Below are positions 35,421-45,024 of a stretch of 64,000 nt of DNA, one piece after another. The notes below the pieces were generated by a model, which was given only the letters and a program-made list of their open reading frames with translations, made no database searches and had not been told where the DNA came from. The position numbers and the translations under genes are program-made. The DNA is from Acinetobacter defluvii (lineage in GTDB: Bacteria; Pseudomonadota; Gammaproteobacteria; Pseudomonadales; Moraxellaceae): NCBI RefSeq assembly GCF_001704615.3, contig NZ_CP029397.2, forward strand, positions 1,054,001 through 1,118,000, given 5' to 3'. How positions within the stretch are numbered: position 1 is the first letter of the stretch; every line of letters starts with the position of its first letter.

Positions 35421-36491
35421 TTACGCAAAAATCACACGGATTTTTTCATCAGCGCCTTCAACCGATTCAGCATTGTCTTGGATAGAACCAAGTTTCCATG
35501 CTTTTTCACCCTGTGCAGTTAAAACTTGAATGGTTTTTTCAGCATCAGCAGTATCTACAGCAATCACCATACCTACGCCACAGTTAAATGCACGATACAT
35601 TTCAAATTGTTCAACACCACCTTCTTTTTGTAGAAGTTTGAACAATCCAGGCCATTCCCAAGAAGATTCATTAATCACTGCTTGCGCACCATTTGGGAGT
35701 ACACGCGGTAAGTTGCCAGGCAAACCGCCACCCGTGATATGTGCCATTGCGTGAACATCAACTTGCTTAATCAGTTCAAGGATTGATTTGACATAAATAC
35801 GTGTAGGTTCCATCGCAACATCTGCAAGTGGACGACCATCAACGATTTGGCTTAAATCGACATTTTTTACATCAAAGATTTTACGAAGCAATGAGTAACC
35901 GTTTGAATGTGCACCTGAAGAAGCCACACCAATCAAAACATCACCTGCTTTAACTTTAGAGCCATCAATAATTTTGTTTTGCTCAACCACACCCACACAG
36001 AAACCTGCTAAGTCGTAATCTTCGCCTTCATACATCCCTGGCATTTCAGCAGTTTCACCGCCCACCAACGCACAACCTGCAAGTTCACAACCTTTACCGA
36101 TACCAGTAACGACATTTGCAGCAACGTCAACATTTAAGTGACCTGTTGCATAGTAGTCGAGGAAGAATAATGGTTCAGCACCACATACAAGAAGATCGTT
36201 TACACACATTGCCACTAAGTCTTGACCAATTGTGTCATGACGGTTTAAGTTTAATGCTAAACGTAATTTTGTACCAACACCGTCTGTGCCAGATACGAGA
36301 ACAGGTTCTTCATAACCTTTAGGAATTTTACAAAGTGCGCCGAAGCCGCCGAGTCCACCCATCACCTCTGGACGAGTAGTACGTTTAGCGACAGATTTGA
36401 TACGATCGACAAGTGCGTCGCCCGCTTCAATATCGACACCAGCGTCTTTATAGCTTAAACCAGTGTTTGGGGTAGAAGTTGAGTTGCTCAT
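35421..36491 (-). CDS. purM: Phosphoribosylformylglycinamidine cyclo-ligase
   Basis: AIR synthetase: closes the imidazole ring of FGAM using ATP. 356 residues; characteristic segments are [19 protein letters not shown] at about residues 70-88, [13 protein letters not shown] at about 141-153, and [15 protein letters not shown] at about 190-204. A full-length family member. First gene of the purM-purN operon, divergent from the PerM-like gene. Confidence 0.96.
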   Translation of the reverse strand: MSNSTSTPNTGLSYKDAGVDIEAGDALVDRIKSVAKRTTRPEVMGGLGGFGALCKIPKGYEEPVLVSGTDGVGTKLRLALNLNRHDTIGQDLVAMCVNDLLVCGAEPLFFLDYYATGHLNVDVAANVVTGIGKGCELAGCALVGGETAEMPGMYEGEDYDLAGFCVGVVEQNKIIDGSKVKAGDVLIGVASSGAHSNGYSLLRKIFDVKNVDLSQIVDGRPLADVAMEPTRIYVKSILELIKQVDVHAMAHITGGGLPGNLPRVLPNGAQAVINESSWEWPGLFKLLQKEGGVEQFEMYRAFNCGVGMVIAVDTADAEKTIQVLTAQGEKAWKLGSIQDNAESVEGADEKIRVIFA

Positions 36492-36626
36492 ATTTGAAGT
36501 CTCCGCATTCGCGCCGAGATTATACCCGAATATACGAAACTCTTATGTTATTTCTGAACTAAAATGCTATCTTTATTCAAATATTTTACTTTCTATAATG
36601 ATTAAACCTGAAAAAGGCGTGATTGT

Positions 36627-37826
36627 ATGCACGATCGGACATTAAAACGAATTTTCATTCTCGCAGGAATTGCACTGATTCTATGGGTTTTATATTTGCT
36701 TAAACCTGTAGTGATCCCATTTGTTGGTGCTTTTTTATTGGCGTATTTGTTTAGTCCTATAGTTGAAAAACTCGATAATTTTTTACCGCGTTGGTTGGCG
36801 ATTTCGGTTGTATTTATTGGTATTGGGGTTGTGTTGACTTGGGCAATTTGGTTTGTTGTTCCTTTGGTGTGGAAACAATTAATTTACGCACGAGATAGCA
36901 TTCCAGCAGGTATTCATTGGATAAACTACACCTTTTTACCTTGGGTTTCACAAACCTTTAATGTGGAGCGCATGGAGTTGGATACCGATCAGATCTCTAA
37001 AGTGGTTATGGATTATGTGCAAACCAACTATAGTGCAGACAGTATTCAAGCGATGGCATTAAAAATTGCCCAGTCTGGATTAAGCTTTATTTCTATTGGT
37101 GGAACGATTGTTTTAATTCCAATTATTGCTTTTTACTTTTTACTAGATTGGAATCGCATGCTTGCGAGTATGAAAGGCTTGATTCCTCGCCATTATGAGC
37201 AAGGCACGATGAGAATTGTGAATGAATGTCACAGTGTTTTAGGTGCATTTGTTAAAGGACAATTCCTAGTGATGTTTTTGCTTGGTGTGGTTTATGCAGT
37301 CGGTTTGCAATTGGTCGGTTTGGAAGTTGGACTGATCATTGGGATGGTTGCGGGACTATGTAGTATTATTCCTTACTTAGGTTTTGGTGTGGGCATTATC
37401 GCAGCCATCATTGCAGCGTTGTTCCAATTTGGTTTAGATTGGACACATCTGATTTTAGTTTTAGTGGTTTTTGGTGTAGGGCAAATTATCGAAGGTTATG
37501 TGTTACAACCTTTCTTATTGGGGGATAAAATTGGTCTATCTCCTGTAGCAGTGGTGTTTGCTGTTTTGGCGGGTGCGCAGTTGGCGGGCTTTTTAGGGAT
37601 GTTAATTGCTTTGCCTGTGGCAGCGGTTATTTCAGTCTTGTTAAAGCATGCACGAGAATGGTATGAACGAAGTTCACTCTACCAAAGTCCAACTTCAACA
37701 GTTCTCGTTGAAAATAATGGTCAGAGTCATACGGTTTCTGTAGAAAGTGAGCATGTCGATCTTGATCTTGAGATTAAAAACACGCAAGATAATGTTGAAA
37801 CAAAACCAAATAATGATCCACTTTAA
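36627..37826 (+). CDS. AI-2E/PerM-family membrane protein
   Basis: A 399-residue inner-membrane protein with about seven helices and the AI-2E (PerM/YdiK) family segments VVIPFVGAFLLAYLFSPIV at about residues 27-45 and IPYLGFGVGIIAAIIAALFQ at about 250-269. The tail after about 345 is acidic and soluble. Members have been linked to AI-2 export or Na/H exchange, so the family name should not be read as a substrate. It stands 16 bp before hda, an arrangement often seen in this group. Confidence 0.87.
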   Translation: MHDRTLKRIFILAGIALILWVLYLLKPVVIPFVGAFLLAYLFSPIVEKLDNFLPRWLAISVVFIGIGVVLTWAIWFVVPLVWKQLIYARDSIPAGIHWINYTFLPWVSQTFNVERMELDTDQISKVVMDYVQTNYSADSIQAMALKIAQSGLSFISIGGTIVLIPIIAFYFLLDWNRMLASMKGLIPRHYEQGTMRIVNECHSVLGAFVKGQFLVMFLLGVVYAVGLQLVGLEVGLIIGMVAGLCSIIPYLGFGVGIIAAIIAALFQFGLDWTHLILVLVVFGVGQIIEGYVLQPFLLGDKIGLSPVAVVFAVLAGAQLAGFLGMLIALPVAAVISVLLKHAREWYERSSLYQSPTSTVLVENNGQSHTVSVESEHVDLDLEIKNTQDNVETKPNNDPL

Positions 37827-37842
37827 GGAAAAATGAAAAAAT

Positions 37843-38553
37843 ATGCGTCAATTACAGTTGGATATAGAGCCACAACTGGATGCCAAAATCAGCGATTTTT
37901 CTGGTCCAGGTTGGGGACCTGTAATTGATGCAGTAAGACAACTACATGCCGGTTTGATGAACCGCTTTTATATTTATGGTGGTGCTGGGACAGGCAAAAG
38001 CCATTTATTGTCTGCGATCTGTGATTCTTATTTAGATGTTGGTAAATCTGCAATTAAAGTTTCACTTTTAGAGCTATTGGATGCACCGATTGAAGCCATT
38101 AGTGCTTTAGAAAGCTATGATTTGGTGGCATTAGATGATATCGAGGCGATCAGTGGTGTCCCACATTGGCAAAAAGCAGTATTTCATTTAATTAATAATA
38201 ATAATGAAGGTGGGGGACAATTGGTCTTTTCATCTCGTTTTGCCCCCATTGAATTAAAATTAGAATTACCAGATTTACAATCACGTTTAACCCAAGCAGT
38301 CAGTGTAAAGTTACCGAGTGGTCACTCCTATGCAGATCGGCAATCATTATTGCATTCTGTACTTGAGCGCCGGGGTGTACATTTTGACCCACAAATAACG
38401 GAATATCTGCTATTACATGGTTCGCATCAAACCAGTACACTCTTACAATCTGTCGATCGCTTAGAAAAATTATTGAAGGGTGAGAAAACCAAACTTTCTC
38501 ACGCAACACTCAGACAAATCTATGCATTGATTGATGAGTACCGTCCACAATAA
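37843..38553 (+). CDS. hda: DnaA regulatory inactivator Hda
   Basis: 236 residues of the DnaA-like AAA+ family without the DNA-binding domain IV. The N-terminal clamp-binding motif is QLQLDI (residues 3-8). Walker A-like GGAGTGKSHLL is at about 46-56, Walker B-like LVALDDIEAI at about 88-97, and an arginine-containing sensor segment follows. With the beta clamp it stimulates ATP hydrolysis by DnaA and so limits re-initiation of replication. Confidence 0.93.
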   Translation: MRQLQLDIEPQLDAKISDFSGPGWGPVIDAVRQLHAGLMNRFYIYGGAGTGKSHLLSAICDSYLDVGKSAIKVSLLELLDAPIEAISALESYDLVALDDIEAISGVPHWQKAVFHLINNNNEGGGQLVFSSRFAPIELKLELPDLQSRLTQAVSVKLPSGHSYADRQSLLHSVLERRGVHFDPQITEYLLLHGSHQTSTLLQSVDRLEKLLKGEKTKLSHATLRQIYALIDEYRPQ

Positions 38554-38659
38554 AATTCTTGAGAATTTTATTAAGCTGTGACAAAGTACGCACAAGGAAT
38601 GTTAGCAACGCTTTATGCTGGCTTATAAGAAATAATTAAAAGAAATCAAGGAGACTATA

Positions 38660-40480
38660 ATGCTCAAACGGGGCATAGGCTTAGGATTATTATGTATTAC
38701 TGGTCATGCATTTAGTGCAAATATTGTGGTGACGACAACAGAAGATGTTGTTAAAGCAGATGACCAATGTTCCCTTCGTGAAGCAATTGAATATGTCAAT
38801 AAAGGCATGCCTGAGGCAGGTTTAAATGGCTGTGGTGGTAAGGAATCCACCGCGATAATCGAATTAAAAGGCAAGGAAGAATATCTTTTAAAAAGTGAAA
38901 TTTCGATTGCTCAAACTGTAGCGATTAAATCAGTTTATGACACAAATGTCACGGATACAGAAAATAAAGCAGGTTTATTAAATGCTGTGATCAAGGCATC
39001 TGGTAATCACCGACTTTTTAATATTAAAAAAGTCGCACTACCGACAGGTGACCCTAAAAAAGATGAAGCCAATAAAGATACTAAAATTATTGTTAATTTT
39101 TCTGAGTTAACTTTACAAGGGTGTGGCGCCAATCTTTGTGAAAAAATGGGTGGTTTAATCTATAACAATGAACAACTTACCATCTCGAATGCTCGGCTGT
39201 TAAATGGTGCTGCTGAACAAGGTGGTGCAATTTATAATGCAGGAATACCTGATATTAAAAATTATAACTGGAGTTCAGTAAACATTGTTAGCTCCTTTAT
39301 TAAAGGTAATAAAGCGACACAAGGTGGTGTAATTTATAGTGAAGCCCCCCAATTTGCTGTATCTCAATCTGTGATTAGAGATAATGAAAATACAGATACC
39401 AATACTTCACTTTTTGAAGTTAAAGCGCCATTTAGTGAGGAAATAAGTAAAGGATTAGCATTTGAAAAAAACTTTAGAGGGATATTCAACAGTACTATTT
39501 TTAATAATAAAGGTTACGTGATTAAAGTCTTAGATGATATGCAAGTTAATAATATCACTATGATTTTAAATAGTATGGGGTTGATTGTGAATGCCCCAAA
39601 TAAAAAAGCCTATGTCGCAAACAGTATTCTTGCGAAGAATGGTTCACAAGACTGTAAAATTATTGCAGGGGATGATGCCAATCATATCACGAATAATTTA
39701 TATTCAGTTGGCTGTGCAGGCACAGGTGCACAAGCTTTAGGAGATACTCAACTGATTGCAGGTAGTTCGACAGAAGGAAAATGCGATTTAAGTTCTAAAG
39801 GAATTTTATGTCCATATAATCCTGCTAAAGAATCTGTGATCAGTTACTTTAAACCTCGCTTACTTGAAAGTTATAGAAGTGTTGCAGATTCACCTATTGT
39901 AAATAAAGGACTAGCAAACAATGATTTACTTAGCTGCTTGGTTGTAGATCAACGTAATAAACAAAGATTAGCAGATAGAACTCTCTGTGATCGTGGTGCG
40001 ATTGAATTAACAGTCGATACCAGCAATACCTCTACAGTAGGTGAAGATATTACTTATGGTCAAACGGCCAAATTTAGTATCTCAGACCAACTACAAGATG
40101 GTGAATTAGTTACTCCAGCACAGTGTACTGCTTTGTTTGGTAAACCTGCTGAGGGTACAACCTGGAAACCGGGCTGTTTAAAAATCATTCAGACCAACAC
40201 GCCATCTAAAGGAACCTTAAATCTTACTCAAGATGGTGATATTACCTATGTTCCAAATGGTAATTGGCATGGTTCGGATGAGTTTCAGATTAAAGTCGTG
40301 ACTTCTACTACTTATTTTAATGATAATACAGAACCATATATTGCGATTAGTTCTCGAGTTGTACAGGATCCACCCAATACCTTTGAAGATAAACAAGTAA
40401 AAACTTCAGGTGGTGCTGCTGGTATCATTGCATTATTTACTTTATTTGGATTGATTGGTTTACGCCGAACTAAAAAATAA
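38660..40480 (+). CDS. CSLREA / GlyGly-CTERM protein (rhombotarget-like) 1
   Basis: 606 residues: a signal peptide (cleavage near AFSA, residue 20), the CSLREA motif at residues 37-42, a right-handed beta-helix-like region with LQGCGANLCEKMGGLIYNN-type repeats at about 155-370, and an Ig/cadherin-like domain near 450-570 (GTLNLTQDGDITYVP). The C-terminal tail has SGGAAGIIALFTLFGLIGLR and then basic residues, the GlyGly-CTERM signal cut by rhombosortases before release or surface display through type II secretion. It is 12-15 bp before a paralogue in the same operon. Substrate or adhesin role unknown. Confidence 0.85.
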   Translation: MLKRGIGLGLLCITGHAFSANIVVTTTEDVVKADDQCSLREAIEYVNKGMPEAGLNGCGGKESTAIIELKGKEEYLLKSEISIAQTVAIKSVYDTNVTDTENKAGLLNAVIKASGNHRLFNIKKVALPTGDPKKDEANKDTKIIVNFSELTLQGCGANLCEKMGGLIYNNEQLTISNARLLNGAAEQGGAIYNAGIPDIKNYNWSSVNIVSSFIKGNKATQGGVIYSEAPQFAVSQSVIRDNENTDTNTSLFEVKAPFSEEISKGLAFEKNFRGIFNSTIFNNKGYVIKVLDDMQVNNITMILNSMGLIVNAPNKKAYVANSILAKNGSQDCKIIAGDDANHITNNLYSVGCAGTGAQALGDTQLIAGSSTEGKCDLSSKGILCPYNPAKESVISYFKPRLLESYRSVADSPIVNKGLANNDLLSCLVVDQRNKQRLADRTLCDRGAIELTVDTSNTSTVGEDITYGQTAKFSISDQLQDGELVTPAQCTALFGKPAEGTTWKPGCLKIIQTNTPSKGTLNLTQDGDITYVPNGNWHGSDEFQIKVVTSTTYFNDNTEPYIAISSRVVQDPPNTFEDKQVKTSGGAAGIIALFTLFGLIGLRRTKK

Positions 40481-40491
40481 CAAAAGGATGA

Positions 40492-42921
40492 ATGATGAAA
40501 CATTATAAAAAAGGAATATTAGCACTGATGGTTTTATCTGCAATGTCTTTAATGGCAGCAGAGGATACAACCATTTATGTGACAACATTTGCCGATGAAA
40601 ATGGTGAAAATCCAGACAAGTGTTCTTTGCGTGAAGCAATAACTGCCGCAGCAACACATAAGGCATTTGGTGGATGTAATGCTGGGAAAGAATATGCCAC
40701 TTCAACAAATATTATTCAATTAGAAGCAGGTGAATACAAATTAAATTCAGAATTACAACCGAGTTCTTCAATTTCAATTTTGGGTAAAGACCCTTTTGAT
40801 TATGAAAAAGTTAATGTTTTGACCAATGATTATCCTGCAATCACTGCGTCAAAAACAACAATTAATGCTCAAGGTTTATCACGCATTATCAATACCAATA
40901 ATTCTAATAAACCCAGTATTAGCTTATCAAATATAAAGCTAGTCAATGGTTCAAGTAAAAATGAGCGTAATAACTCAGGAGGAGCGTTGTATCTAGGTGG
41001 AGAGACCACTTTAAATAACGTCACGATTGAAAATGCAAATGCTCAACTAGGGGGTGCAATTTATTTAAGTGATGGTGGCAATCTAACGATTAATAGCGGC
41101 GTGTTCCAAGCCAATAAAGCGGTCAAAGGTAGTGTTTTAGCAATGACCTGTAATGATAATTTGGGTTATTCAAAAAGAAAAATTGATATTTTGCGTGCAA
41201 GTTTCTTAAATAATGGTTCGGTGGAAAGTGAGAGTGCTTTTGCCTTATGTGGGCAACCTTCCGTACAGTTTACGGCCAATACCATTACTCAAAACATTGC
41301 TAATAGTAACGCAGGGAGTATTATTCAATTTAGTTCAACGACCCCAAGTGGCAAAGTTCAATTAAGTGATCTTTCGAATTTGACACTGGCAAGTAATACC
41401 ATTGTAAAAAACTCAGCATGGGCAACATTTTTATACAATGGCTCTGCGGCTAAGACACTGAGATATAATGTTTTAGCGTATAATGGTGCAGGCAAGTCTT
41501 GTCGTTATGCAGACAACGATCTAGCAACGGTCAAGATTTTGAACTTATCATTAGACCATAATGCCTTAGCTTTAGATGCTGCTAGTGCAAATGCTGAGTG
41601 TGAACTCCCTGAATTGTTCAAAAAAGATATTACTCCAACCACAGTGGACTTAAGTACAACGAGCTTTGAAACAGTACTGAGTGATTTGCAAAAACCCTCA
41701 GAATATACCAATTTCCAGCCCGTTTATTTCCCACGAGATCAAAAAACAGCTACAGATTTAGTGGATACAGGTTTGTATGGTTGCAGTAGCCCTGATCAGC
41801 GTGGTGTGGCGCGAGTTGATTCGGATAAAAATGCTCAAACCTCGGATAAATCGAACTCTTGTGATATTGGTTCAACGGAGGTAATCCGTTTGACAGCATT
41901 TAAAGCAGAGTTAAGTAATGATTCAGTGGTAGAGTTGCTGGATAATTATCAAGAAAATTTAGATCTATTTAATAAACTAATAGAAGATAAAACCACGAAA
42001 CCTGAGCTTTTACCTTATTATCAAAAACAGAAAAAATATTTTGAAAATTTATTAACGGTAAAAACTAAACAGAAATATCGTACAATTTTCTTTGATCCAT
42101 TTGTGACAAACTTACCGCATGAAAATCTTTTGCCAAATGGTGGGCGAGAAATTAAACATCTCACTGCAGACAATTATACAGTCACAGCAGTTGCAAAAGG
42201 TATAGGTAATATTAGTGGTAATACAGAAACCATCATTCCTGATAAAAACTTATTTTGTGAATGGGATGCGAGTTTAGGTCTGATTAAAATGTGGCGAGTG
42301 GATGATAATATTACTCCAACTGGTGACAAAGAATTTTGTCAATACACCTTGCAGCTTAAAACTGATGCAAGTAAAACCTCTTCGGCATACATTTTAGGCA
42401 CTTTTAGTAATATTTCACCGCTTGCCAAAAATGCTGAATTTACAGTAAAAGAAGGTTCAGATAAGAAAATTACAGTTGATTTACTCAATTATGTTAATGA
42501 TGATGGTGATGGTTTAGTGAGTGCTTTAACCACTGAACAAAAGAAAAAATTACCTTATTATACCGATGCAAATGGGCAAGATTTAGCAATTCGTATAACC
42601 ACTAAGATTGACCCATTAATTTTTAGCGCAGAGCGCAGTGGTCCATGCCCTGGTGAAGATCGAGTTTATAATTGCTATGGTGGTAAAATTACCGTTCAGT
42701 ATAAAAATATATTAGATCCTTTTAGTTATAAATTTGGATATTCTGTCTATGATGCGGATGGTAAGATCTCCAATGAAGCAACCGTAAAACTAAACAACAC
42801 AGCAACATCAGATAGTGGTGTACGCAATAGTGGTGGTGGTGCGATTGGCGGATTTGGTATTTTGGGTTTGTTCACTTTACTTGGCTATCGTCGTTATAAA
42901 AACAAAATACAAAATAATTAA
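40492..42921 (+). CDS. CSLREA / GlyGly-CTERM protein (rhombotarget-like) 2
   Basis: 809 residues with the same layout as the preceding gene: signal peptide, CSLREA at about residues 44-49, a long beta-helix-like region with Asn-rich turns and GGALYLGGETTLNNVTIEN at about 164-182, a linker, a C-terminal domain, and the sorting tail NSGGGAIGGFGILGLFTLLG followed by RRYKNK. An ATG at 40495 is an alternative start with better spacing to AGG. The central part diverges strongly from gene 1. Probably exported and trimmed by a rhombosortase encoded elsewhere. A terminator follows at 42932. Confidence 0.84.
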   Translation: MMKHYKKGILALMVLSAMSLMAAEDTTIYVTTFADENGENPDKCSLREAITAAATHKAFGGCNAGKEYATSTNIIQLEAGEYKLNSELQPSSSISILGKDPFDYEKVNVLTNDYPAITASKTTINAQGLSRIINTNNSNKPSISLSNIKLVNGSSKNERNNSGGALYLGGETTLNNVTIENANAQLGGAIYLSDGGNLTINSGVFQANKAVKGSVLAMTCNDNLGYSKRKIDILRASFLNNGSVESESAFALCGQPSVQFTANTITQNIANSNAGSIIQFSSTTPSGKVQLSDLSNLTLASNTIVKNSAWATFLYNGSAAKTLRYNVLAYNGAGKSCRYADNDLATVKILNLSLDHNALALDAASANAECELPELFKKDITPTTVDLSTTSFETVLSDLQKPSEYTNFQPVYFPRDQKTATDLVDTGLYGCSSPDQRGVARVDSDKNAQTSDKSNSCDIGSTEVIRLTAFKAELSNDSVVELLDNYQENLDLFNKLIEDKTTKPELLPYYQKQKKYFENLLTVKTKQKYRTIFFDPFVTNLPHENLLPNGGREIKHLTADNYTVTAVAKGIGNISGNTETIIPDKNLFCEWDASLGLIKMWRVDDNITPTGDKEFCQYTLQLKTDASKTSSAYILGTFSNISPLAKNAEFTVKEGSDKKITVDLLNYVNDDGDGLVSALTTEQKKKLPYYTDANGQDLAIRITTKIDPLIFSAERSGPCPGEDRVYNCYGGKITVQYKNILDPFSYKFGYSVYDADGKISNEATVKLNNTATSDSGVRNSGGGAIGGFGILGLFTLLGYRRYKNKIQNN

Positions 42922-42931
42922 ATAGCATTCG

Positions 42932-42959
42932 AAAAAACCAGTGTTCGCACTGGTTTTTT
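42932..42959 (+). terminator. Intrinsic terminator of the rhombotarget pair
   Basis: AAAAAACCAGTG, loop TTCG, CACTGGTTTTTT: a 12-bp stem with a stable UUCG-type tetraloop and a T run, 11 bp after the second gene. Confidence 0.92.
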
Positions 42960-43099
42960 TATTATTGATTATTTTAAAAAATAAGCGTTTACATATTACT
43001 ATATTGAAACACTAAAAATTGTATTATAAGTTTAAATAAAGCTTGTATTTATCAAGTTTACCACCCATACATAGATGTATATTTTTATATGATTTTGCC

Positions 43100-43882
43100 A
43101 TGACCCAATTGATTACACTGACCCCTTTACAAAAAATTCAGATTGATCCTGAAGATTTGTTGTCGATTAAACGTAATGATTTGGTTCCGTTATTGGATAA
43201 TCAAAGTCGATTAAATTTGTATGCAGACCAGCTCATTCAAGCACAATCGGTTTTATTAAATGGTGTGGATACACATTTAACTCAAAAGTTGAGTCAGGTT
43301 ATTGCACAAATTATTGAGCAATTATCTAATTCACAAAAAAAATTAAAACAACGTAAATTTAATGCTTTGCAAAAATGGCTAGGCTTAGATTTAGAGTTTA
43401 GTGCAGGTCAAGTTAAATATTTTAAAGACTTGGATGTGTTAATTCAGGAAGCCAATTATTTAAATCAGAAAATTGCAATCGAGATTCAAAAATCTCAATC
43501 ACGTTATCAACAAGCTTTAGGGTTTCGTGAACAAATGGCGAAATATATTCGTGCAGCACAGGAATTTCTAGGAGAATATCCAGCATTTGTTAAAAATAGA
43601 CATCCATTGGATAATTTTGAAGAACGATTATCCAAAAAAATTCATACTTTAGAAACTTTACAAGCCAGTAATGATATTGCGCTGACACAGATGCAACTGA
43701 CACAACAATTGTCATTAAGTTTGATGGATCGCTTTAAAGAGGCGCAGCAAGTTTTGATTCCCGCTTGGCAATATCATTTAAAGCAAAATGCTGAACAGCA
43801 GTCTCGGGCATCTGTACAAGAACTTGACAAAAGTCGTGAAAAATTAATTACATCATTGAAAAAATCATTAGAGCAGAAATAG
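43100..43882 (+). CDS. Helical protein of the TelA operon, unknown function
   Basis: 260 residues from the ATG at 43100 (MTQLITLTPLQ); the open frame extends upstream without a family-like sequence. Almost wholly helical and rich in Gln, Lys and Leu with coiled-coil-like heptads, for example about residues 60-100 and 190-250. No signal peptide or membrane helix. Segments such as QSRYQQALGFREQMAKYIRA recall TelA-type helical bundles, so it may be a distant TelA-like partner, but no family is certain. First gene of a three-gene unit; telA starts nine bases downstream. Confidence 0.7.
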   Translation: MTQLITLTPLQKIQIDPEDLLSIKRNDLVPLLDNQSRLNLYADQLIQAQSVLLNGVDTHLTQKLSQVIAQIIEQLSNSQKKLKQRKFNALQKWLGLDLEFSAGQVKYFKDLDVLIQEANYLNQKIAIEIQKSQSRYQQALGFREQMAKYIRAAQEFLGEYPAFVKNRHPLDNFEERLSKKIHTLETLQASNDIALTQMQLTQQLSLSLMDRFKEAQQVLIPAWQYHLKQNAEQQSRASVQELDKSREKLITSLKKSLEQK

Positions 43883-43891
43883 GGTAGAGTT

Positions 43892-45007
43892 ATGAGTGAG
43901 TTAGATAAAAATGTTGTTGTTGCATCTTCTATAGATTTGCAGCAGCGTTATGAGCAATTGAGTTTAAAAGAAATTGGGTTAAATTCTGAAGATTATAATG
44001 AAGTGCTAAATGCACAAAAAGAGTTGATTAATATTGATCATCACGCTGTTGCCGAATATGGTAAAAATATTGCAACGAAAACTTCATCTTATACAGATGA
44101 GCTATTGGATTTGGTTAAAAATAAAGACCTTGATGCAACAGGACAAAAACTCAATCAAGTCGTGCAAGTTGCACAGCAATTAAATACCACGAGTATTTTA
44201 AATCAATCCAAAAATTCAGGCTTTTTTGGCAGTATTTTGAGCAAGTTTAAAGGAGCCAAGCAAAGTTTTGATCAGCATTTTCATTCGACCAAAGAGCAAA
44301 TCGACAGTTTGGTTAAAGAAATTGAAACTTCGCAAAATGGTTTAAAAGCACGTGTTAGTACATTAGACAAAATGTTTGACTCGGTGCAAGAGGAATATAA
44401 GCAACTCGGCGTTTATATTGCGGCAGGAAAGTTAAAACAGCAAGAGTTACAGCAAGAGATTTCAACGCTTACTTCACAGGAACAAGATCAACAAACACAT
44501 CAGCGTATTTATGATTTGAATCATTTGGCGAATAATTTAGAAAAACGGGTGAGTGATTTACAAGTATTGCAACAGTCTGCCATGCAAACTTTGCCGATGA
44601 TTCGTATTATCCAATCAAATAATATGATGTTGGTCGATAAATTTTATGCGATTAAAAATATTACCTTACCTGCTTGGAAAAACCAAATTAGTTTAGCGAT
44701 TTCATTACATGAGCAACGTAATAGTGTGCAATTGGCAAATACCATTGATGATGCAACCAATGACTTATTGAAGCGTAATGCAGATTTGCTGCATCAGAAC
44801 TCAGTTGATACCGCCAAAGCCAATCAACGTTCTGTGATTGATATTGAAACCCTTGAACATGTGCAAAATACCCTCATTAAAACTGTTAATGATGTAATCC
44901 AAATCCAGAAAGAAGGTGTACAAAAACGTGAGGAAGCATCTGAGCGCATTCGTGCCTTACAAAGCAACTTGAAACAATTGGTTTTGGAAAATACACATTC
45001 GTCTTAA
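43892..45007 (+). CDS. telA: TelA/KlaA-family protein
   Basis: 371 residues of the TelA (toxic anion resistance) family: an all-helical cytoplasmic protein with long coiled coils. Family segments include ARVSTLDKMFDSVQEEYKQL at about residues 150-169 and MIRIIQSNNMMLVDKFYAIK at about 232-251. The family name comes from plasmid tellurite-resistance loci, but chromosomal members are linked to envelope stress and stability rather than tellurite. It lies between the helical gene and a membrane-protein gene, so the three may act as one complex. Confidence 0.87.
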   Translation: MSELDKNVVVASSIDLQQRYEQLSLKEIGLNSEDYNEVLNAQKELINIDHHAVAEYGKNIATKTSSYTDELLDLVKNKDLDATGQKLNQVVQVAQQLNTTSILNQSKNSGFFGSILSKFKGAKQSFDQHFHSTKEQIDSLVKEIETSQNGLKARVSTLDKMFDSVQEEYKQLGVYIAAGKLKQQELQQEISTLTSQEQDQQTHQRIYDLNHLANNLEKRVSDLQVLQQSAMQTLPMIRIIQSNNMMLVDKFYAIKNITLPAWKNQISLAISLHEQRNSVQLANTIDDATNDLLKRNADLLHQNSVDTAKANQRSVIDIETLEHVQNTLIKTVNDVIQIQKEGVQKREEASERIRALQSNLKQLVLENTHSS

Positions 45008-45024
45008 GTTTTTAGGAGAACATA

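Noticed and set aside
36627..37826. Autoinducer-2 exporter
   Set aside because: The AI-2E label is a family name; no AI-2 synthesis genes are nearby and related proteins have other proposed substrates.
43892..45007. Tellurite resistance operon
   Set aside because: Only the TelA family name points that way; no terB-F or other tellurite genes are nearby and chromosomal TelA proteins have other roles.
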